NCBI RefSeq assembly: GCF_005818865.1 | Contig: NZ_VBRY01000007.1 | Location: 119,895-183,894, forward strand | Source: Mariprofundus erugo | GTDB taxonomy: Bacteria; Pseudomonadota; Zetaproteobacteria; Mariprofundales; Mariprofundaceae | Direction: 5' to 3' | DNA: 64,000 nt | Shown: positions 1 to 9,639 of the stretch, in pieces | Position numbering within the stretch: the first letter of the stretch is position 1 | Layout: each line of letters opens with the position of its first letter | Translations under genes and position numbers: made by a program | Notes under the pieces: generated by a model | What the model saw: the letters and a program-made list of their open reading frames with translations, nothing else | Databases searched by the model: none | Told to the model about the DNA's origin: nothing

Positions 1-59
1 CCGCATCCACCGCTCCGATCAATGTCGGGGATACGGTGTTTGGTGAGCCCTCCCGCTAG
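1..59 (+). CDS. C-terminal tail of an upstream gene (partial)
   Basis: One frame is open from the window edge (first full codon at base 3) to a TAG at 57-59. It encodes 18 residues ending INVGDTVFGEPSR. Its strand and its position just upstream of dprA fit the end of an upstream gene. The short peptide could come from an envelope protein such as the LysM proteins often found beside dprA, but 18 residues cannot prove that. Confidence 0.35.
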   Translation, partial: ASTAPINVGDTVFGEPSR

Positions 60-95
60 CAAAACGCTGATTTTCCCGCTGCGACTGTACGGGCT

Positions 96-1238
96 ATGGC
101 TGTAATGGTTCAGTCCAGTGGTGCGGCCTTCTCATCGGCCAGAGCTGCCCGATGGTTAGAGCTGGCGCTGGTTCATGGCGTCGGGCCCATGCTCGGACGT
201 CGACTGGTTGCTGCCTTTGGTGGGATTGAGCCTCTGTTGGCGGCTGCTGAGACCGGTTTGCCATCGGTGCCCGGTGTTGGTCCGCAACTGTCAGCAGCAT
301 TGGCGCATGGTCATAAAGATGAGGCGCTGGCTCTGTTGGCCCGGTGTGAGGCAGCAGGAATCGGTGTGATTTGTCCGGATGATGATCTGTGGCCGCCATC
401 GTTCGAGCTGCTTGAAGATGCGCCGCTGTTACTTTTTGTTAAAGGCAACCCCTCCGTGCTGGGCGGCGAGCGCATGCTGGCCGTTGTCGGGGCGCGCAAA
501 GCCAGTCGTGAAGGCGTGTTATTGACCCGCCGCTGGAGTCATTATCTGGCCAGCCACGGCGTATCGGTTGTCAGTGGTATGGCCGCAGGGATTGATGCCG
601 CCGCTCACGGTGGTGCACTTGAGGCTGAAGGGATTACGGTGGCGGTGCTGGGTTGCGGATTGCTTGCCCTGAACGGGGAGCAGCCTCGTCAGGTGGAGGC
701 GGTAGCCCGGCAGGGCTGTGTGGTTTCGGAGTTTTTTCCGGCGCAATCGGCCCGTCCTGAATACTTTCCCCGTCGCAACCGGATTATTGCCGGCCTGGCA
801 CAGGCAACCCTGGTGATGGAGGCGGATCTCCGTTCGGGGTCGCTGATCACTGCCCGTCTGGCCGCCGAATACGGACGGGAGGTATTTGCCGTGCCCGGCT
901 CAGTGCTCGGCAGTGCCCATGCAGGTTGTCATCAGCTGATTCGTGATGGTGCAGTGCTGGTTGAGCAGGCCGATCAACTGCTGCAGCAGATGGGGTGGCA
1001 GGGGGCGGATTTGCCCTCCCGGAACAGAAAAATGGAGTACAATCCGGTCGATGCTCAGGAGGCTGCTGTGCTGGCCGCTCTTGCCGGTGGCGCGTTGCAT
1101 CTTGATTCGATGGCGGAAACTTGCGGCTTGACCCTGCCGGAGCTTTCCCCCATCTTGCTGCGCCTTGAGTTGCAGGGGGTTGTTGAGCGCCTGCCTGGCA
1201 GCCGCTACCTGTTAGCCTCGGAGTTGTGCAAAACATGA
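96..1238 (+). CDS. dprA: DNA processing protein DprA
   Basis: Single-strand DNA-binding recombination mediator that protects incoming DNA during natural transformation and loads RecA. The Rossmann-like core is clear: VGARKAS at about 131-137, SGMAAGID at 160-167, FPRRNRIIAGL at 224-234, GSLIT at about 250 and a VPGS stretch at 266-269. A helical N-terminal region (1-90) and a C-terminal winged-helix-like segment (about 310-375) flank it. The length of 380 aa is normal. An in-frame ATG at 105 is an alternative start. The stop overlaps the topA start as ATGA, so the two are translationally coupled, an arrangement seen in many bacteria. The gene suggests, but does not prove, competence. Confidence 0.95.
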   Translation: MAVMVQSSGAAFSSARAARWLELALVHGVGPMLGRRLVAAFGGIEPLLAAAETGLPSVPGVGPQLSAALAHGHKDEALALLARCEAAGIGVICPDDDLWPPSFELLEDAPLLLFVKGNPSVLGGERMLAVVGARKASREGVLLTRRWSHYLASHGVSVVSGMAAGIDAAAHGGALEAEGITVAVLGCGLLALNGEQPRQVEAVARQGCVVSEFFPAQSARPEYFPRRNRIIAGLAQATLVMEADLRSGSLITARLAAEYGREVFAVPGSVLGSAHAGCHQLIRDGAVLVEQADQLLQQMGWQGADLPSRNRKMEYNPVDAQEAAVLAALAGGALHLDSMAETCGLTLPELSPILLRLELQGVVERLPGSRYLLASELCKT

Positions 1239-3493
1239 GTGCAGTAGTCGTGGTGGAGTCTCCCGCCAAAGCTAAAACCATCGAAAAATACCTGGGTAAA
1301 GGCTATAAGGTCCTCGCCTCATACGGGCATGTGCGTGCGTTTCCCAAAAAAGATGGTTCGGTGGATCCCAATCAGGACTTTCTGATCAAATATGAAGTCA
1401 TCGCGGATAAAAAGAAGCGTCTGGACGCAATAGACAAGGCGCTGGAGAAGGCGGATACGCTGATTCTGGCAAGCGATCTGGATCGCGAGGGTGAGGCGAT
1501 TGCCTGGCATGTGGCTGAGGTACTGCGTGAGCGGGGCTCGCTGCAAGGCAAAACAATTCAGCGTATTACCTTTAATGAAATCACCAAGAAAGCGATTCAG
1601 GAGGCGGTTGCCAATCCCGGCACGATGGATATGCAGCTGGTTGATGCCCAGCAGGCACGCAGTGCGCTGGATTATCTGGTGGGCTTTACTCTGTCGCCGC
1701 TGCTGTGGCGCAAGATTCGCAGCGGGCTCTCTGCCGGCCGTGTGCAGTCGGTGGCGCTGAGGCTGATTTGTGAACGGGAACAGCATATTCGCGAGTTCAA
1801 GGCAAAAGAGTTCTGGACGATTGATGCAACCTGTCTGACGGCAGCAGGTGCCGTGCCGTTTGATGCGCAGTTGCATGCGGTGGATGGAGAAAAACTCGGC
1901 AAATTTGCCATTACCGATGGTGTGTCGGCCAAAACGATGGCCGGCCGGGTTGAACGCGGATCATTCCAGGTTGCATCCGTTGATAAAAAGCAGGTGCGCC
2001 AGCAGCCGTCCCCGCCATTTATTACGACCACATTGCAGATGGATGCATCGCGCAAGCTTGGCTTTACCGCCCGCAAAACCATGCAGGTTGCCCAGAAGCT
2101 GTATGAAGGAATCGAGGTGGATGGCGAACCGGTCGGTTTGATCACCTATATGCGTACCGACTCTCTCACCCTCTCCGAGGATGCGCTTGTCGAGATGCGC
2201 AGCCATATTCAGCAGACTTATGGTGATGCGTATCTGCCGGATAAACCGCGTCGCTTCAAGACCAACAGCAAAAATGCCCAGGAGGCGCATGAGGCGATTC
2301 GCCCGACGGCAATTTCCCGCACGCCTGAGGCGCTGAAGTCGGTCCTCGATGCCGATGAGTGGAAGCTTTACAAGCTGATCTGGAAGCGGGCACTTGCATC
2401 GCAGATGGAGGCGGCGGTGCTGGATCAGGTGCGGGCGGACCTGGAAAGCGGTGGTCTTTCGTTGCGCGCCAACGGATCGACGCTGGCTTTTCCCGGTTTT
2501 CGCACCCTTTATATTGAAGGTACCGACGAGCCGGCCAAGCAGGACGGAGAGCGCTTGCTGCCACCACTGGCAGTCGGCGATCAGATTGAGGTCAAACAGG
2601 CGGATGCCAGACAGCACTTTACCGAGCCCAAGCCCCGTTTCTCCGAGGCTACGCTGGTAAAAGAGCTTGAGGCCGATGGCATCGGGCGCCCGTCCACCTA
2701 TGCCAATATTCTTAATGTACTCAGAGAGCGAAAGTATGTTGAGATGGAGAAAAAGCGTTTTGTACCGACCGATGTCGGCGAATGGGTGAACAAGTTCCTT
2801 GTCGGCTCCTTCAGCGACATTGTTGCCCCCAAATTTACCGCAGAAGTGGAAGACCGGCTGGATGCGGTGGCGCGCGGTGAAGAGGGGTGGAAGCCTGTGC
2901 TGCGCGAGTTCTGGGCTCCGTTCAAGGAGGCCGTGGACAAGGCGCTTGGTGCCGAGCGCCCGGCAGAAGAGACCGATGAGACCTGTCCTGAGTGCGGTAA
3001 GCCGATGGCGATCAAGCTCGGCCGATATGGCAAGTTCCTCGCCTGCACCGGTTATCCGGCCTGCAAGCATGCCCGGCCGATGAATGGCAGCAGTGAGCCG
3101 GAAGAGCCCGAGCTTTCTGATAAGCTATGCGACAAGTGTCAGTCGCCGATGGTGATCAAGCACGGACGCTTCGGAAAGTTTCTCGGCTGTTCGGCCTATC
3201 CGAAATGTAAAAATATTCAGCCAATGGAAAAACCCGAGGATACCGGTGTGCGTTGCCCGGAGTGCGGAGAAGGTACCTTTCTGGTCAAGAAGTCGCGTCG
3301 GGGCAAGGTGTTCTACTCCTGTTCCGCCTATCCGAAATGCAAGAATGCCTTGTGGAACAAGCCGATTGCCCAGCCTTGCCCGGCCTGTGGTGCCTCGTTT
3401 GTGACCGAGAAAATATCCAAGCGGAATGGCACAGAGCACCTTTGTGCCAGCGAAGGCTGTGGCTGGAAAGAGCAGGTGGCCGAGGCTGAGTAA
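1235..3493 (+). CDS. topA: DNA topoisomerase I (type IA)
   Basis: Relaxes negatively supercoiled DNA. An N-terminal Toprim domain (VVVESPAKAKTIEKYLG, acidic DLDREGEAIAWH) is followed by the type IA core with the catalytic tyrosine in YMRTDS (about Tyr305). The C-terminus carries four Cys4 zinc-ribbon repeats (CPECGKPM, CDKCQSPM, CPECGEGTF and CPACGASF, each with a second Cys pair), which bind DNA. I prefer ATG 1235, overlapping the dprA stop, to the in-frame GTG at 1226. This gives 752 aa, shorter than the 865-aa E. coli enzyme but usual for other phyla. Confidence 0.97.
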   Translation: MSAVVVVESPAKAKTIEKYLGKGYKVLASYGHVRAFPKKDGSVDPNQDFLIKYEVIADKKKRLDAIDKALEKADTLILASDLDREGEAIAWHVAEVLRERGSLQGKTIQRITFNEITKKAIQEAVANPGTMDMQLVDAQQARSALDYLVGFTLSPLLWRKIRSGLSAGRVQSVALRLICEREQHIREFKAKEFWTIDATCLTAAGAVPFDAQLHAVDGEKLGKFAITDGVSAKTMAGRVERGSFQVASVDKKQVRQQPSPPFITTTLQMDASRKLGFTARKTMQVAQKLYEGIEVDGEPVGLITYMRTDSLTLSEDALVEMRSHIQQTYGDAYLPDKPRRFKTNSKNAQEAHEAIRPTAISRTPEALKSVLDADEWKLYKLIWKRALASQMEAAVLDQVRADLESGGLSLRANGSTLAFPGFRTLYIEGTDEPAKQDGERLLPPLAVGDQIEVKQADARQHFTEPKPRFSEATLVKELEADGIGRPSTYANILNVLRERKYVEMEKKRFVPTDVGEWVNKFLVGSFSDIVAPKFTAEVEDRLDAVARGEEGWKPVLREFWAPFKEAVDKALGAERPAEETDETCPECGKPMAIKLGRYGKFLACTGYPACKHARPMNGSSEPEEPELSDKLCDKCQSPMVIKHGRFGKFLGCSAYPKCKNIQPMEKPEDTGVRCPECGEGTFLVKKSRRGKVFYSCSAYPKCKNALWNKPIAQPCPACGASFVTEKISKRNGTEHLCASEGCGWKEQVAEAE

Positions 3494-3527
3494 CAGGCGA
3501 TCTGCAGCGTGCGATGACGATGCCTTT

Positions 3528-3968
3528 GTGCTGCGCGCTGGTTCAGCCGGGGATCTGCAGGCCGTTTATGCGCTGAATCGCAGTTGTTTTGAGGAGTACT
3601 GGTCCGTCGGATCGCTTGTCTCGGCGCTGGAGAGCGGCTACGACCTGCTGATCTGCGAGCAGGATGGGGAGCTGGCCGGTTACCTGTTAACCCTGACCGT
3701 GGTGGATGAGATTCAGGTGATGCAGATTGCAGTGGCTCCCTCGTTCCGGCGCCGGGGAGTGGCGCGCCTGTTGAGTGAGGCTCTGGTCGCCGGGGCCGAT
3801 GGCATTGCTACGGTGACACTGGAGGTGCGTCTTTCCAATATTCCGGCGCGCAGGCTGTACGCCGCTCTCGGATTTGCCGAAACAGGTTATCGCAAGCAAT
3901 ATTACGCCCCCAATGCTGCCGGAATTTGCGAGGATGCCGTATTGATGGACCTGCAGCTGCCATCCTGA
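3528..3968 (+). CDS. rimI: Ribosomal-protein-alanine N-acetyltransferase RimI (GNAT)
   Basis: GNAT-fold acetyltransferase expected to acetylate the N-terminus of ribosomal protein S18. The acetyl-CoA signature is clear: VMQIAVAPSFRRRGVARLL (motif A), then LEVRLSNIPARRLYAALGF and a YRKQYYAP end typical of RimI. The frame is open from 3426, inside topA, but GTG 3528 gives 146 aa, the usual RimI size. No strong ribosome-binding site marks it, so the start is uncertain. It lies 34 bp behind topA on the same strand. An unspecified GNAT enzyme is the alternative. Confidence 0.82.
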   Translation: MLRAGSAGDLQAVYALNRSCFEEYWSVGSLVSALESGYDLLICEQDGELAGYLLTLTVVDEIQVMQIAVAPSFRRRGVARLLSEALVAGADGIATVTLEVRLSNIPARRLYAALGFAETGYRKQYYAPNAAGICEDAVLMDLQLPS

Positions 3969-4146
3969 TGGCGGGCGCCCGTGCCGGAAAAAGGGGCTGG
4001 GCGGGTGTATGCACGATGCCGGGACCGGCTTCATGCCAGTGGTCGGAAGTGTGAGATTTCCTTATTTTACCTAGGTTTTTTCATGCAGTAATCTTGACCC
4101 GTCAGGGTTCCGCGGGCAGCCTCGTGCTATCTTTTTGAATGAGAGT

Positions 4147-5862
4147 ATGGATACGACCATGAAAATGTCCGGCGCTGAAATTCTTGTCGAATGTCTGAAA
4201 CGCGAAGGTGTGGATACCCTGTTCGGGTACCCTGGTGGCGCCGTGCTGCAGATTTACGATGCCATCTTCAAGCAGAGTGACTTCAAACATTACCTGGTCC
4301 GCCATGAGCAGGCTGCACTGCATGCCGCCAGCGGCTATGCCCGTGTTTCCGGCAAGTGTGGTGTGGCGCTGGTGACCTCGGGGCCGGGTGCAACCAATGC
4401 GGTGACCGGTCTGGCTGATGCATATGCCGATTCCACCCCGATGGTCTGCTTTTCCGGTCAGGTGCCATCGGCTCTGATTGGTAATGATGCCTTTCAGGAA
4501 GCGGATGTCGTGGGTATTACCCGCTCTGCAACCAAACATAATTTTCTGGTCAAGCGTGTTGAGGATCTGGCCCTGATTATCCGTCAGGCGTTCCATATCG
4601 CCACTACCGGTCGCCCGGGTCCTGTACTTGTTGATATCCCCAAGGATGTCAGTATCAACTGCTGCGAGTTTGTCTGGCCGGAAAGTGTCAGCCTGCGCTC
4701 CTATCAGCCGGTGACCCAGGGCCATCCGGGACAGATCAAAAAAGCCGTCAAGGCGATGCTGGCCGCACAACGTCCGGTGATCTATTCCGGTGGCGGTATC
4801 ATGAATTCGGTGGGCAGTGCAGCCCTGCTCAGAGAGCTGTCGCACGCACTCAATGCGCCGGTCACCAATACCCTGATGGGGCTTGGTGGTATCCCGTATG
4901 ATGATTCACATTATCTCGGCATGCTTGGCATGCATGGTACCTATGAAGCGAATATGGCGGTTTCCCATTGTGATCTGCTGGTGGCCGTCGGCTCCCGCTT
5001 TGATGATCGTGTGACCGGTAAACTCGATGCGTTTGCACCGGATGCAAAGATCATCCACATCGATATTGACCCATCTTCCATTTCAAAAAATATTGTGGCT
5101 CACTTGCCGATTGTGGGTGATGTCGGTGTCGTGCTCAAGCAGATTCTGGAAGATATTGCCCGCCGTAACGGCGAGCCTGACCATGCGGCGCTTTCCCTCT
5201 GGTGGGAGCAGATTGCCGAATGGCGGGCGGTGGACTCATTGCATTTCGAGCAGGCGCCGGACGGTCCGATCAAGCCGCAGCGCGTGATTCGTGCCGTGCA
5301 TGAAATCACGCACGGCAATGCCGTGGTGGTGACGGATGTGGGGCAGCATCAGATGTGGGCTGCCCAGCACTATGGCTTCCGCAAGCCGCATCGCTGGGTG
5401 ACATCCGGTGGCCTTGGCACGATGGGCTATGGTTTGCCGGCCGGTATGGGGGCGCAGATTGCCGCTCCCGATGACCGCGTGGTTGTGTTTACCGGTGATG
5501 CCTCGATCCAGATGTGTATCCAGGAACTGGCAACGATGTACCAGTATCGCCTGCCGATCGTGATCGTTATTTTGAATAATGCCTATATGGGCATGGTACG
5601 TCAGTGGCAGGAGATGTTTTATGAGTCCCGCTACTCGCACTCCTATTTTGATTCACTGCCTGACTTTGTCATGCTGGCTGAGGCCTATGGTGGAACCGGC
5701 CTGAAAGTGGATGCGATTGATCAGCTCGACAAGGTGCTGGAGCAGGCGTTTGCCATTGATGGCGGCCGTTTTGTGCTGGTGGATGTGGCTGTGTCCAAAG
5801 AAGAAAATGTATTCCCGATGGTGCCGGCGGGTGCGGCGCTGAATGAGATGGTTCTGTCATGA
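4147..5862 (+). CDS. ilvB: Acetolactate synthase large subunit
   Basis: Thiamine-diphosphate enzyme that condenses two pyruvates, or pyruvate and 2-oxobutyrate, in the first shared step of valine, leucine and isoleucine synthesis. The N-terminal TPP domain has FGYPGGAV and the catalytic Glu (about Glu54) in VRHEQAALHA. The C-terminal TPP domain has GDASIQM...NN at about 449-477, which binds Mg-diphosphate. At 571 aa it is full length. ATG 4147 is chosen over a TTG at 4135; ATG 4159 is also possible. It overlaps ilvN by 4 nt (ATGA). The symbol ilvI would suit equally well. Confidence 0.95.
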   Translation: MDTTMKMSGAEILVECLKREGVDTLFGYPGGAVLQIYDAIFKQSDFKHYLVRHEQAALHAASGYARVSGKCGVALVTSGPGATNAVTGLADAYADSTPMVCFSGQVPSALIGNDAFQEADVVGITRSATKHNFLVKRVEDLALIIRQAFHIATTGRPGPVLVDIPKDVSINCCEFVWPESVSLRSYQPVTQGHPGQIKKAVKAMLAAQRPVIYSGGGIMNSVGSAALLRELSHALNAPVTNTLMGLGGIPYDDSHYLGMLGMHGTYEANMAVSHCDLLVAVGSRFDDRVTGKLDAFAPDAKIIHIDIDPSSISKNIVAHLPIVGDVGVVLKQILEDIARRNGEPDHAALSLWWEQIAEWRAVDSLHFEQAPDGPIKPQRVIRAVHEITHGNAVVVTDVGQHQMWAAQHYGFRKPHRWVTSGGLGTMGYGLPAGMGAQIAAPDDRVVVFTGDASIQMCIQELATMYQYRLPIVIVILNNAYMGMVRQWQEMFYESRYSHSYFDSLPDFVMLAEAYGGTGLKVDAIDQLDKVLEQAFAIDGGRFVLVDVAVSKEENVFPMVPAGAALNEMVLS

Positions 5863-6359
5863 AGCATACAATCACAATTCTGGTTGAGAACGAGTTCGGT
5901 GTTCTGACACGTGTGGCAGGGCTTTTTTCCGCCCGCGGCTATAACATCGAGAGCCTGAATGTGGCACCGATCATGGATGCTACGGTCAGCCGTATGACAC
6001 TGGTGACACGGGGCGATGAGCGGGCGCTGGAGCAGATCAAAAAGCAGCTGAACAAGCTGATTCCGGTCATCAAGGTGGATGATATCTCTCATGCCATCCA
6101 TCTGGAGCGGGAGATGCTGCTGGCCAAGGTTGTCGTCTCGGCTGAAAGTTATGATGCCTTGATTGATCTGACCGATCAGGCGGGCGCAATCATTGTTGAT
6201 GATCATATCGACAGCCATATGATTGTCGAAATGACCGGCCGGGCCGAGCAGCTGGATCTGTTCCTGCAGCAGCTGGAGCCATTCGGTGTGGTTGAGATGA
6301 CGCGGACCGGCCCTGTCGGCATGCGCCGTGAGGCCAAGGGTTTCAGCGTCACCGACTAA
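5859..6359 (+). CDS. ilvN: Acetolactate synthase small (regulatory) subunit
   Basis: Regulatory partner of the preceding catalytic subunit; it activates the enzyme and gives valine feedback inhibition. An N-terminal ACT domain (TILVENEFGVLTRVAGLF, then GYNIESL) covers roughly residues 4-75. An ALS_ss C-terminal domain follows, with LAKVVVSAESYDALIDL and a late FGVVEMTRTGPVGM stretch. At 166 aa it has the normal length. The start overlaps the ilvB stop, so equimolar translation is likely. ilvC does not follow, unlike in many proteobacteria. Confidence 0.95.
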   Translation: MKHTITILVENEFGVLTRVAGLFSARGYNIESLNVAPIMDATVSRMTLVTRGDERALEQIKKQLNKLIPVIKVDDISHAIHLEREMLLAKVVVSAESYDALIDLTDQAGAIIVDDHIDSHMIVEMTGRAEQLDLFLQQLEPFGVVEMTRTGPVGMRREAKGFSVTD

Positions 6360-6414
6360 AGGCTGACACGCGGCTTCATTGTGTTTTAATTTTATTGGGC
6401 GTACGGTTTCACCC

Positions 6415-6828
6415 ATGTTGACCATCAGAAAAATCCGGCCTGCTCTCTATCGCCTGATGGCGATGCTGTTTGCCATGCAGATGGTGGTCACCGGTTTTTG
6501 CGTGCTGGCACCGCAGGCCCATGCCATGCCGATGGTGGCCCATGCCATGATGCAGGCCGATATGGCGGGGGCTTGTGCAGATGTGGCATCCATGCACTCA
6601 CACCCTGTCAAGCATGGCCATGCCTGTGCCCACTGTGATCAGACCGATACGCTGACACCTGTTCAGCTCGATCAGGATCATACCACGCCGCTTCTGGCTA
6701 TGGTGGTCGAATATGGCCGCCCGGCTCTTTTCTCTCTCTCCGGCGTCACGGGACTCTCCAGTCTGAGCCGGGGGCCGCCACGCAGCGCCTCCCTTCTTTT
6801 TACCACGACACAACGCATCCGTATTTGA
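6415..6828 (+). CDS. Small exported Met/His/Cys-rich protein of the metal-efflux cluster
   Basis: Predicted 137-aa protein with a hydrophobic N-terminal segment (MLFAMQMVVTGFCVLAP) ending in a signal-peptidase-like AHA. A Met/His-rich stretch follows, then HACAHCDQTD, a CxxC pair flanked by histidines that could hold a soft metal. The C-terminal half contains a second weakly hydrophobic stretch. ATG 6415 is preferred over the open frame to 6379 because the signal sequence starts there. It resembles the small DUF2946-type proteins in copper or silver efflux operons, but I cannot assign the family firmly. It lies 83 bp before the CusC-like gene on the same strand. Confidence 0.6.
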   Translation: MLTIRKIRPALYRLMAMLFAMQMVVTGFCVLAPQAHAMPMVAHAMMQADMAGACADVASMHSHPVKHGHACAHCDQTDTLTPVQLDQDHTTPLLAMVVEYGRPALFSLSGVTGLSSLSRGPPRSASLLFTTTQRIRI

Positions 6829-6911
6829 TTATTGCTTTCTGCTGATACCACGGCTCATCCGGGCTGTGGTGCATGTCTTTGTGGCATGCGCATTTCTGGC
6901 AGGAGGCTTTT

Positions 6912-8210
6912 ATGCGTTCTTTCACGCGCCTTTATCTTTACCGATGTGCTGCTTGGCTGCTTCCGGTGCTGGCAGCAGCAATCCAGCCGGCAGTTGCCGC
7001 CGAGCCGCTGACGCTTGCTGCGGCCGAGCAGCTGGCCCGCGATCATAATCCTTCACTCGCCGGTGCCGGTGTCGGAGTCAAAGCCATGCAGGCCATTCCC
7101 GCCCAGGCCGGTGCACTGCCTGATCCGGTGTTGCGGCTCGGGGCAATGAATTTACCGCTGAACAGTCTCTCGCTGTCGCAGGAGGCGATGACCCAGATGC
7201 AGGTCGGCCTGTCCCAGAAAATTCCCTTTCCCGGCAAGCTGGATTTGCAGCAGTCGATGGCTGCATACCGGGCTGATGTGGCCGGTTTTGAGTATGTGGA
7301 GGCCGGGCTGAAGCTGGTCCGGGATGTCCGTATGACCTGGTGGAATCTTTGTTATCTGGATCGGGCGCTTGATATTGTCCGCCATAATCAGGTGCTGTTG
7401 CGCCAGTTTGTCCGTATTGCCGAGGCCAAATACAAAACCGGCGAAGGATTGCAGCAGGATGTGTTGCTGGCCCAGGTGGAGCTGTCCAAGCTTCTCGATG
7501 TTGAAATTACCCTGACCGGAAGCCGTAAAAGTCAGGCGGCCTGGCTTAATGCCCAGTTGGGGCGTCGTGCCGATCATGCGCTGATTTTACCGGCCACGGT
7601 GAATGAATCGCTTGCGAAGGCGCCCGATGAGGCATGGCTGCTGCAGAAGGCAAAAGCCGCCCGACCTGCCCTGACGGCGAAGGCACGCGAAGTTAGTGCA
7701 GCGGCCGATCAGGTGGCTCTGGCCGAAAAAGATTATTACCCCGACTTTACGCTGGCCGGCGATTATGGTTTTCGTCAGGGCCGTGACCCCAACGGCAGGG
7801 TGCGCCCGGATATGGCAAGTATCCAGCTCAGTTTCACCCTGCCTGTCTACAGCAGTCACAAGCAGGCAAAAGAGGTGGATCAGCGCCTGGCCGAGAAGGC
7901 GAGGGCCGCCTTTGCCCTGGAGGATGCGACGCGAAGTGTTGAGGCTGAAGCCTTGATGGCACTGGCTGACTATCAGCGCTCTTCAGCTCAGGCGAGTCTG
8001 TTTAAGACGGGCATCATTCCGCAGGCATCGCAGACCGTGGCTTCCATGTTGAGCGGCTTTCAGGTGGGCAAGGTCGATTTTTTGAATCTCGTCGGTTCCC
8101 AGATCACCCTCTACAACTATGAGACCCAGTACTGGAAGGTGTTGGCAGAAGCCAATCAGGCATATGCCCGGCTGATTGCAGCCGCCGGCGGGGAGTTGCA
8201 TCATGAATAA
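6912..8210 (+). CDS. TolC-family outer membrane factor of an RND metal efflux pump (CusC-like)
   Basis: Outer-membrane channel completing a tripartite copper/silver efflux pump. The start is fixed by AGGAGG at 6901-6906 ahead of ATG 6912, giving 432 aa. A signal peptide ends around AVAAEP (about residue 30). Two repeated outer-membrane-efflux-protein halves follow, with typical long helices such as EAKYKTGEGLQQDVLLAQVELSKL split between them. No lipobox cysteine is visible, unlike E. coli CusC. The last 8 nt overlap the next gene (adaptor), so the order is C-B-A. Confidence 0.9.
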   Translation: MRSFTRLYLYRCAAWLLPVLAAAIQPAVAAEPLTLAAAEQLARDHNPSLAGAGVGVKAMQAIPAQAGALPDPVLRLGAMNLPLNSLSLSQEAMTQMQVGLSQKIPFPGKLDLQQSMAAYRADVAGFEYVEAGLKLVRDVRMTWWNLCYLDRALDIVRHNQVLLRQFVRIAEAKYKTGEGLQQDVLLAQVELSKLLDVEITLTGSRKSQAAWLNAQLGRRADHALILPATVNESLAKAPDEAWLLQKAKAARPALTAKAREVSAAADQVALAEKDYYPDFTLAGDYGFRQGRDPNGRVRPDMASIQLSFTLPVYSSHKQAKEVDQRLAEKARAAFALEDATRSVEAEALMALADYQRSSAQASLFKTGIIPQASQTVASMLSGFQVGKVDFLNLVGSQITLYNYETQYWKVLAEANQAYARLIAAAGGELHHE

Positions 8211-9639
8211 GCCAACGGTTGTGATCATGGTTGTGGTGTTGTTATCGGGGCTTGCCGGTGGCTATGGCTTCTCCTCGCTGCAGCAGCGGCAAGAAGTGCA
8301 GGCGACGGTGGTTGCACCTGTGCAGAAGAAGCCTGCCTATTATCGGAACCCGATGAATCCTGCGATTACCAGTGCGGTCCCGGCCAAGGATGAGATGGGT
8401 ATGGATTACATTCCTGTTTATGCCGACGGGGAGGGGGATCGCAGCCAGGTTGCCGGTACGGTCGCCATTGATCCGGTGACGGTACAGAACATCGGTGTGC
8501 GTACCGTCCGGGTCACCGAGCAGGTGCTGGCCAAAACACTGCGCACAGTCGGCCGGATCACCTATGATGAGGAGCGCGTGGCCCGGCTGCACCCCAAGGT
8601 CGAAGGCTGGGTGGAAAAGATGTTTGTCGATAAAACCGGCGAACATGTGAAGAGCGGCGACATGTTGCTGGCCGTCTATTCTCCGCAACTGGTATCGAGT
8701 GCCGAGGAGTATGTGCTGGCACTCAACAGCTACGATACGCTGAAGAACAACCCCTTTCCCGATATCCGGGAGGGGGCAAAGCGACTGATGCAGAGCGCCC
8801 GGCAACGGCTGGAGCTGCTGGATCTGCCGGTACATCAGCTGCGGGATATCGAGCGAACCCGCAAGGTGGCGCGGGCGCTGCATATCCATACGCCGGTGGA
8901 TGGTACGATTATGAATATCGGGGTGCGTGAGGGCAGTCGCATTACGCCGGATACCGAGCTCTATATGGTCGCCGATCTTTCCCGGATCTGGGTGCTGGTG
9001 GATATCTACGAGGATGATATTCCATGGGTGCGGGTCGGCGATATGGCCGAGATGAATGTGGCGGCCGTTGCAGGCAGGAGCTATCGCGGCCGGGTGAATT
9101 ATATCTACCCCTATCTTGATGCCAGAACCCGTACCCTGAAGGTCAGGCTGGAGTTTGATAATGCCGATCTTGCCCTGAAGCCCGATATGTTTGCCAATAT
9201 CACGTTGTATGCCGATCACAAGGAGCATGCGGTGGTGGTGCCGGCCGAGGCCATTGTCCGTACCGGCACTGGCAGCCAGGTCTTTCTGGTGCGTGCACCG
9301 GGCAAGTTTGAGCCGCGTGAGGTGACCACCGGCATCGCCTCCGGTGGCATGGTGCAGATACTCTCGGGACTGGAGCCGGGTGATGAGGTGGTGGCCAGCA
9401 GCCAGTTCCTGATTGATTCCGAATCAAAGCTGAAAGAGGCAACGGCCAAGATGCTTGAGCCTGTCGCGCCGGCGCCGGATGCAGGAATGGATATGGGCGA
9501 TGTACAGCTGGATGATCCGGGCCATAGCGGTATGTCGATGGAGATGCCCGCAGGGCAGGAGCAGGCGCCAGCCTTGAAGCAGCACTCGATGGATAGTGAT
9601 ATGAATATGGATGGCATGCAGATGGGAGGCGGGAAGTGA
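8203..9639 (+). CDS. RND efflux periplasmic adaptor with heavy-metal-binding domain (CusB-like)
   Basis: Membrane-fusion protein linking the RND pump to the outer-membrane channel. An N-terminal signal anchor is followed by a short heavy-metal-binding domain at about 46-72 (YYRNPMNPAI...DEMGMDYIPVY), as found in CusB/SilB relatives. The barrel-sandwich and beta-barrel regions follow (HPKVEGWVEKMFVDKTGEHV; VVVPAEAIVRTGTGSQVFLV). The last 45 or so residues are rich in Met, His and Asp (GMDMGD, MDSDMNMDGMQMGG) and look like a second soft-metal site. GGGGAG just upstream supports ATG 8203. It overlaps its neighbours at both ends. Confidence 0.92.
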   Translation: MNKPTVVIMVVVLLSGLAGGYGFSSLQQRQEVQATVVAPVQKKPAYYRNPMNPAITSAVPAKDEMGMDYIPVYADGEGDRSQVAGTVAIDPVTVQNIGVRTVRVTEQVLAKTLRTVGRITYDEERVARLHPKVEGWVEKMFVDKTGEHVKSGDMLLAVYSPQLVSSAEEYVLALNSYDTLKNNPFPDIREGAKRLMQSARQRLELLDLPVHQLRDIERTRKVARALHIHTPVDGTIMNIGVREGSRITPDTELYMVADLSRIWVLVDIYEDDIPWVRVGDMAEMNVAAVAGRSYRGRVNYIYPYLDARTRTLKVRLEFDNADLALKPDMFANITLYADHKEHAVVVPAEAIVRTGTGSQVFLVRAPGKFEPREVTTGIASGGMVQILSGLEPGDEVVASSQFLIDSESKLKEATAKMLEPVAPAPDAGMDMGDVQLDDPGHSGMSMEMPAGQEQAPALKQHSMDSDMNMDGMQMGGGK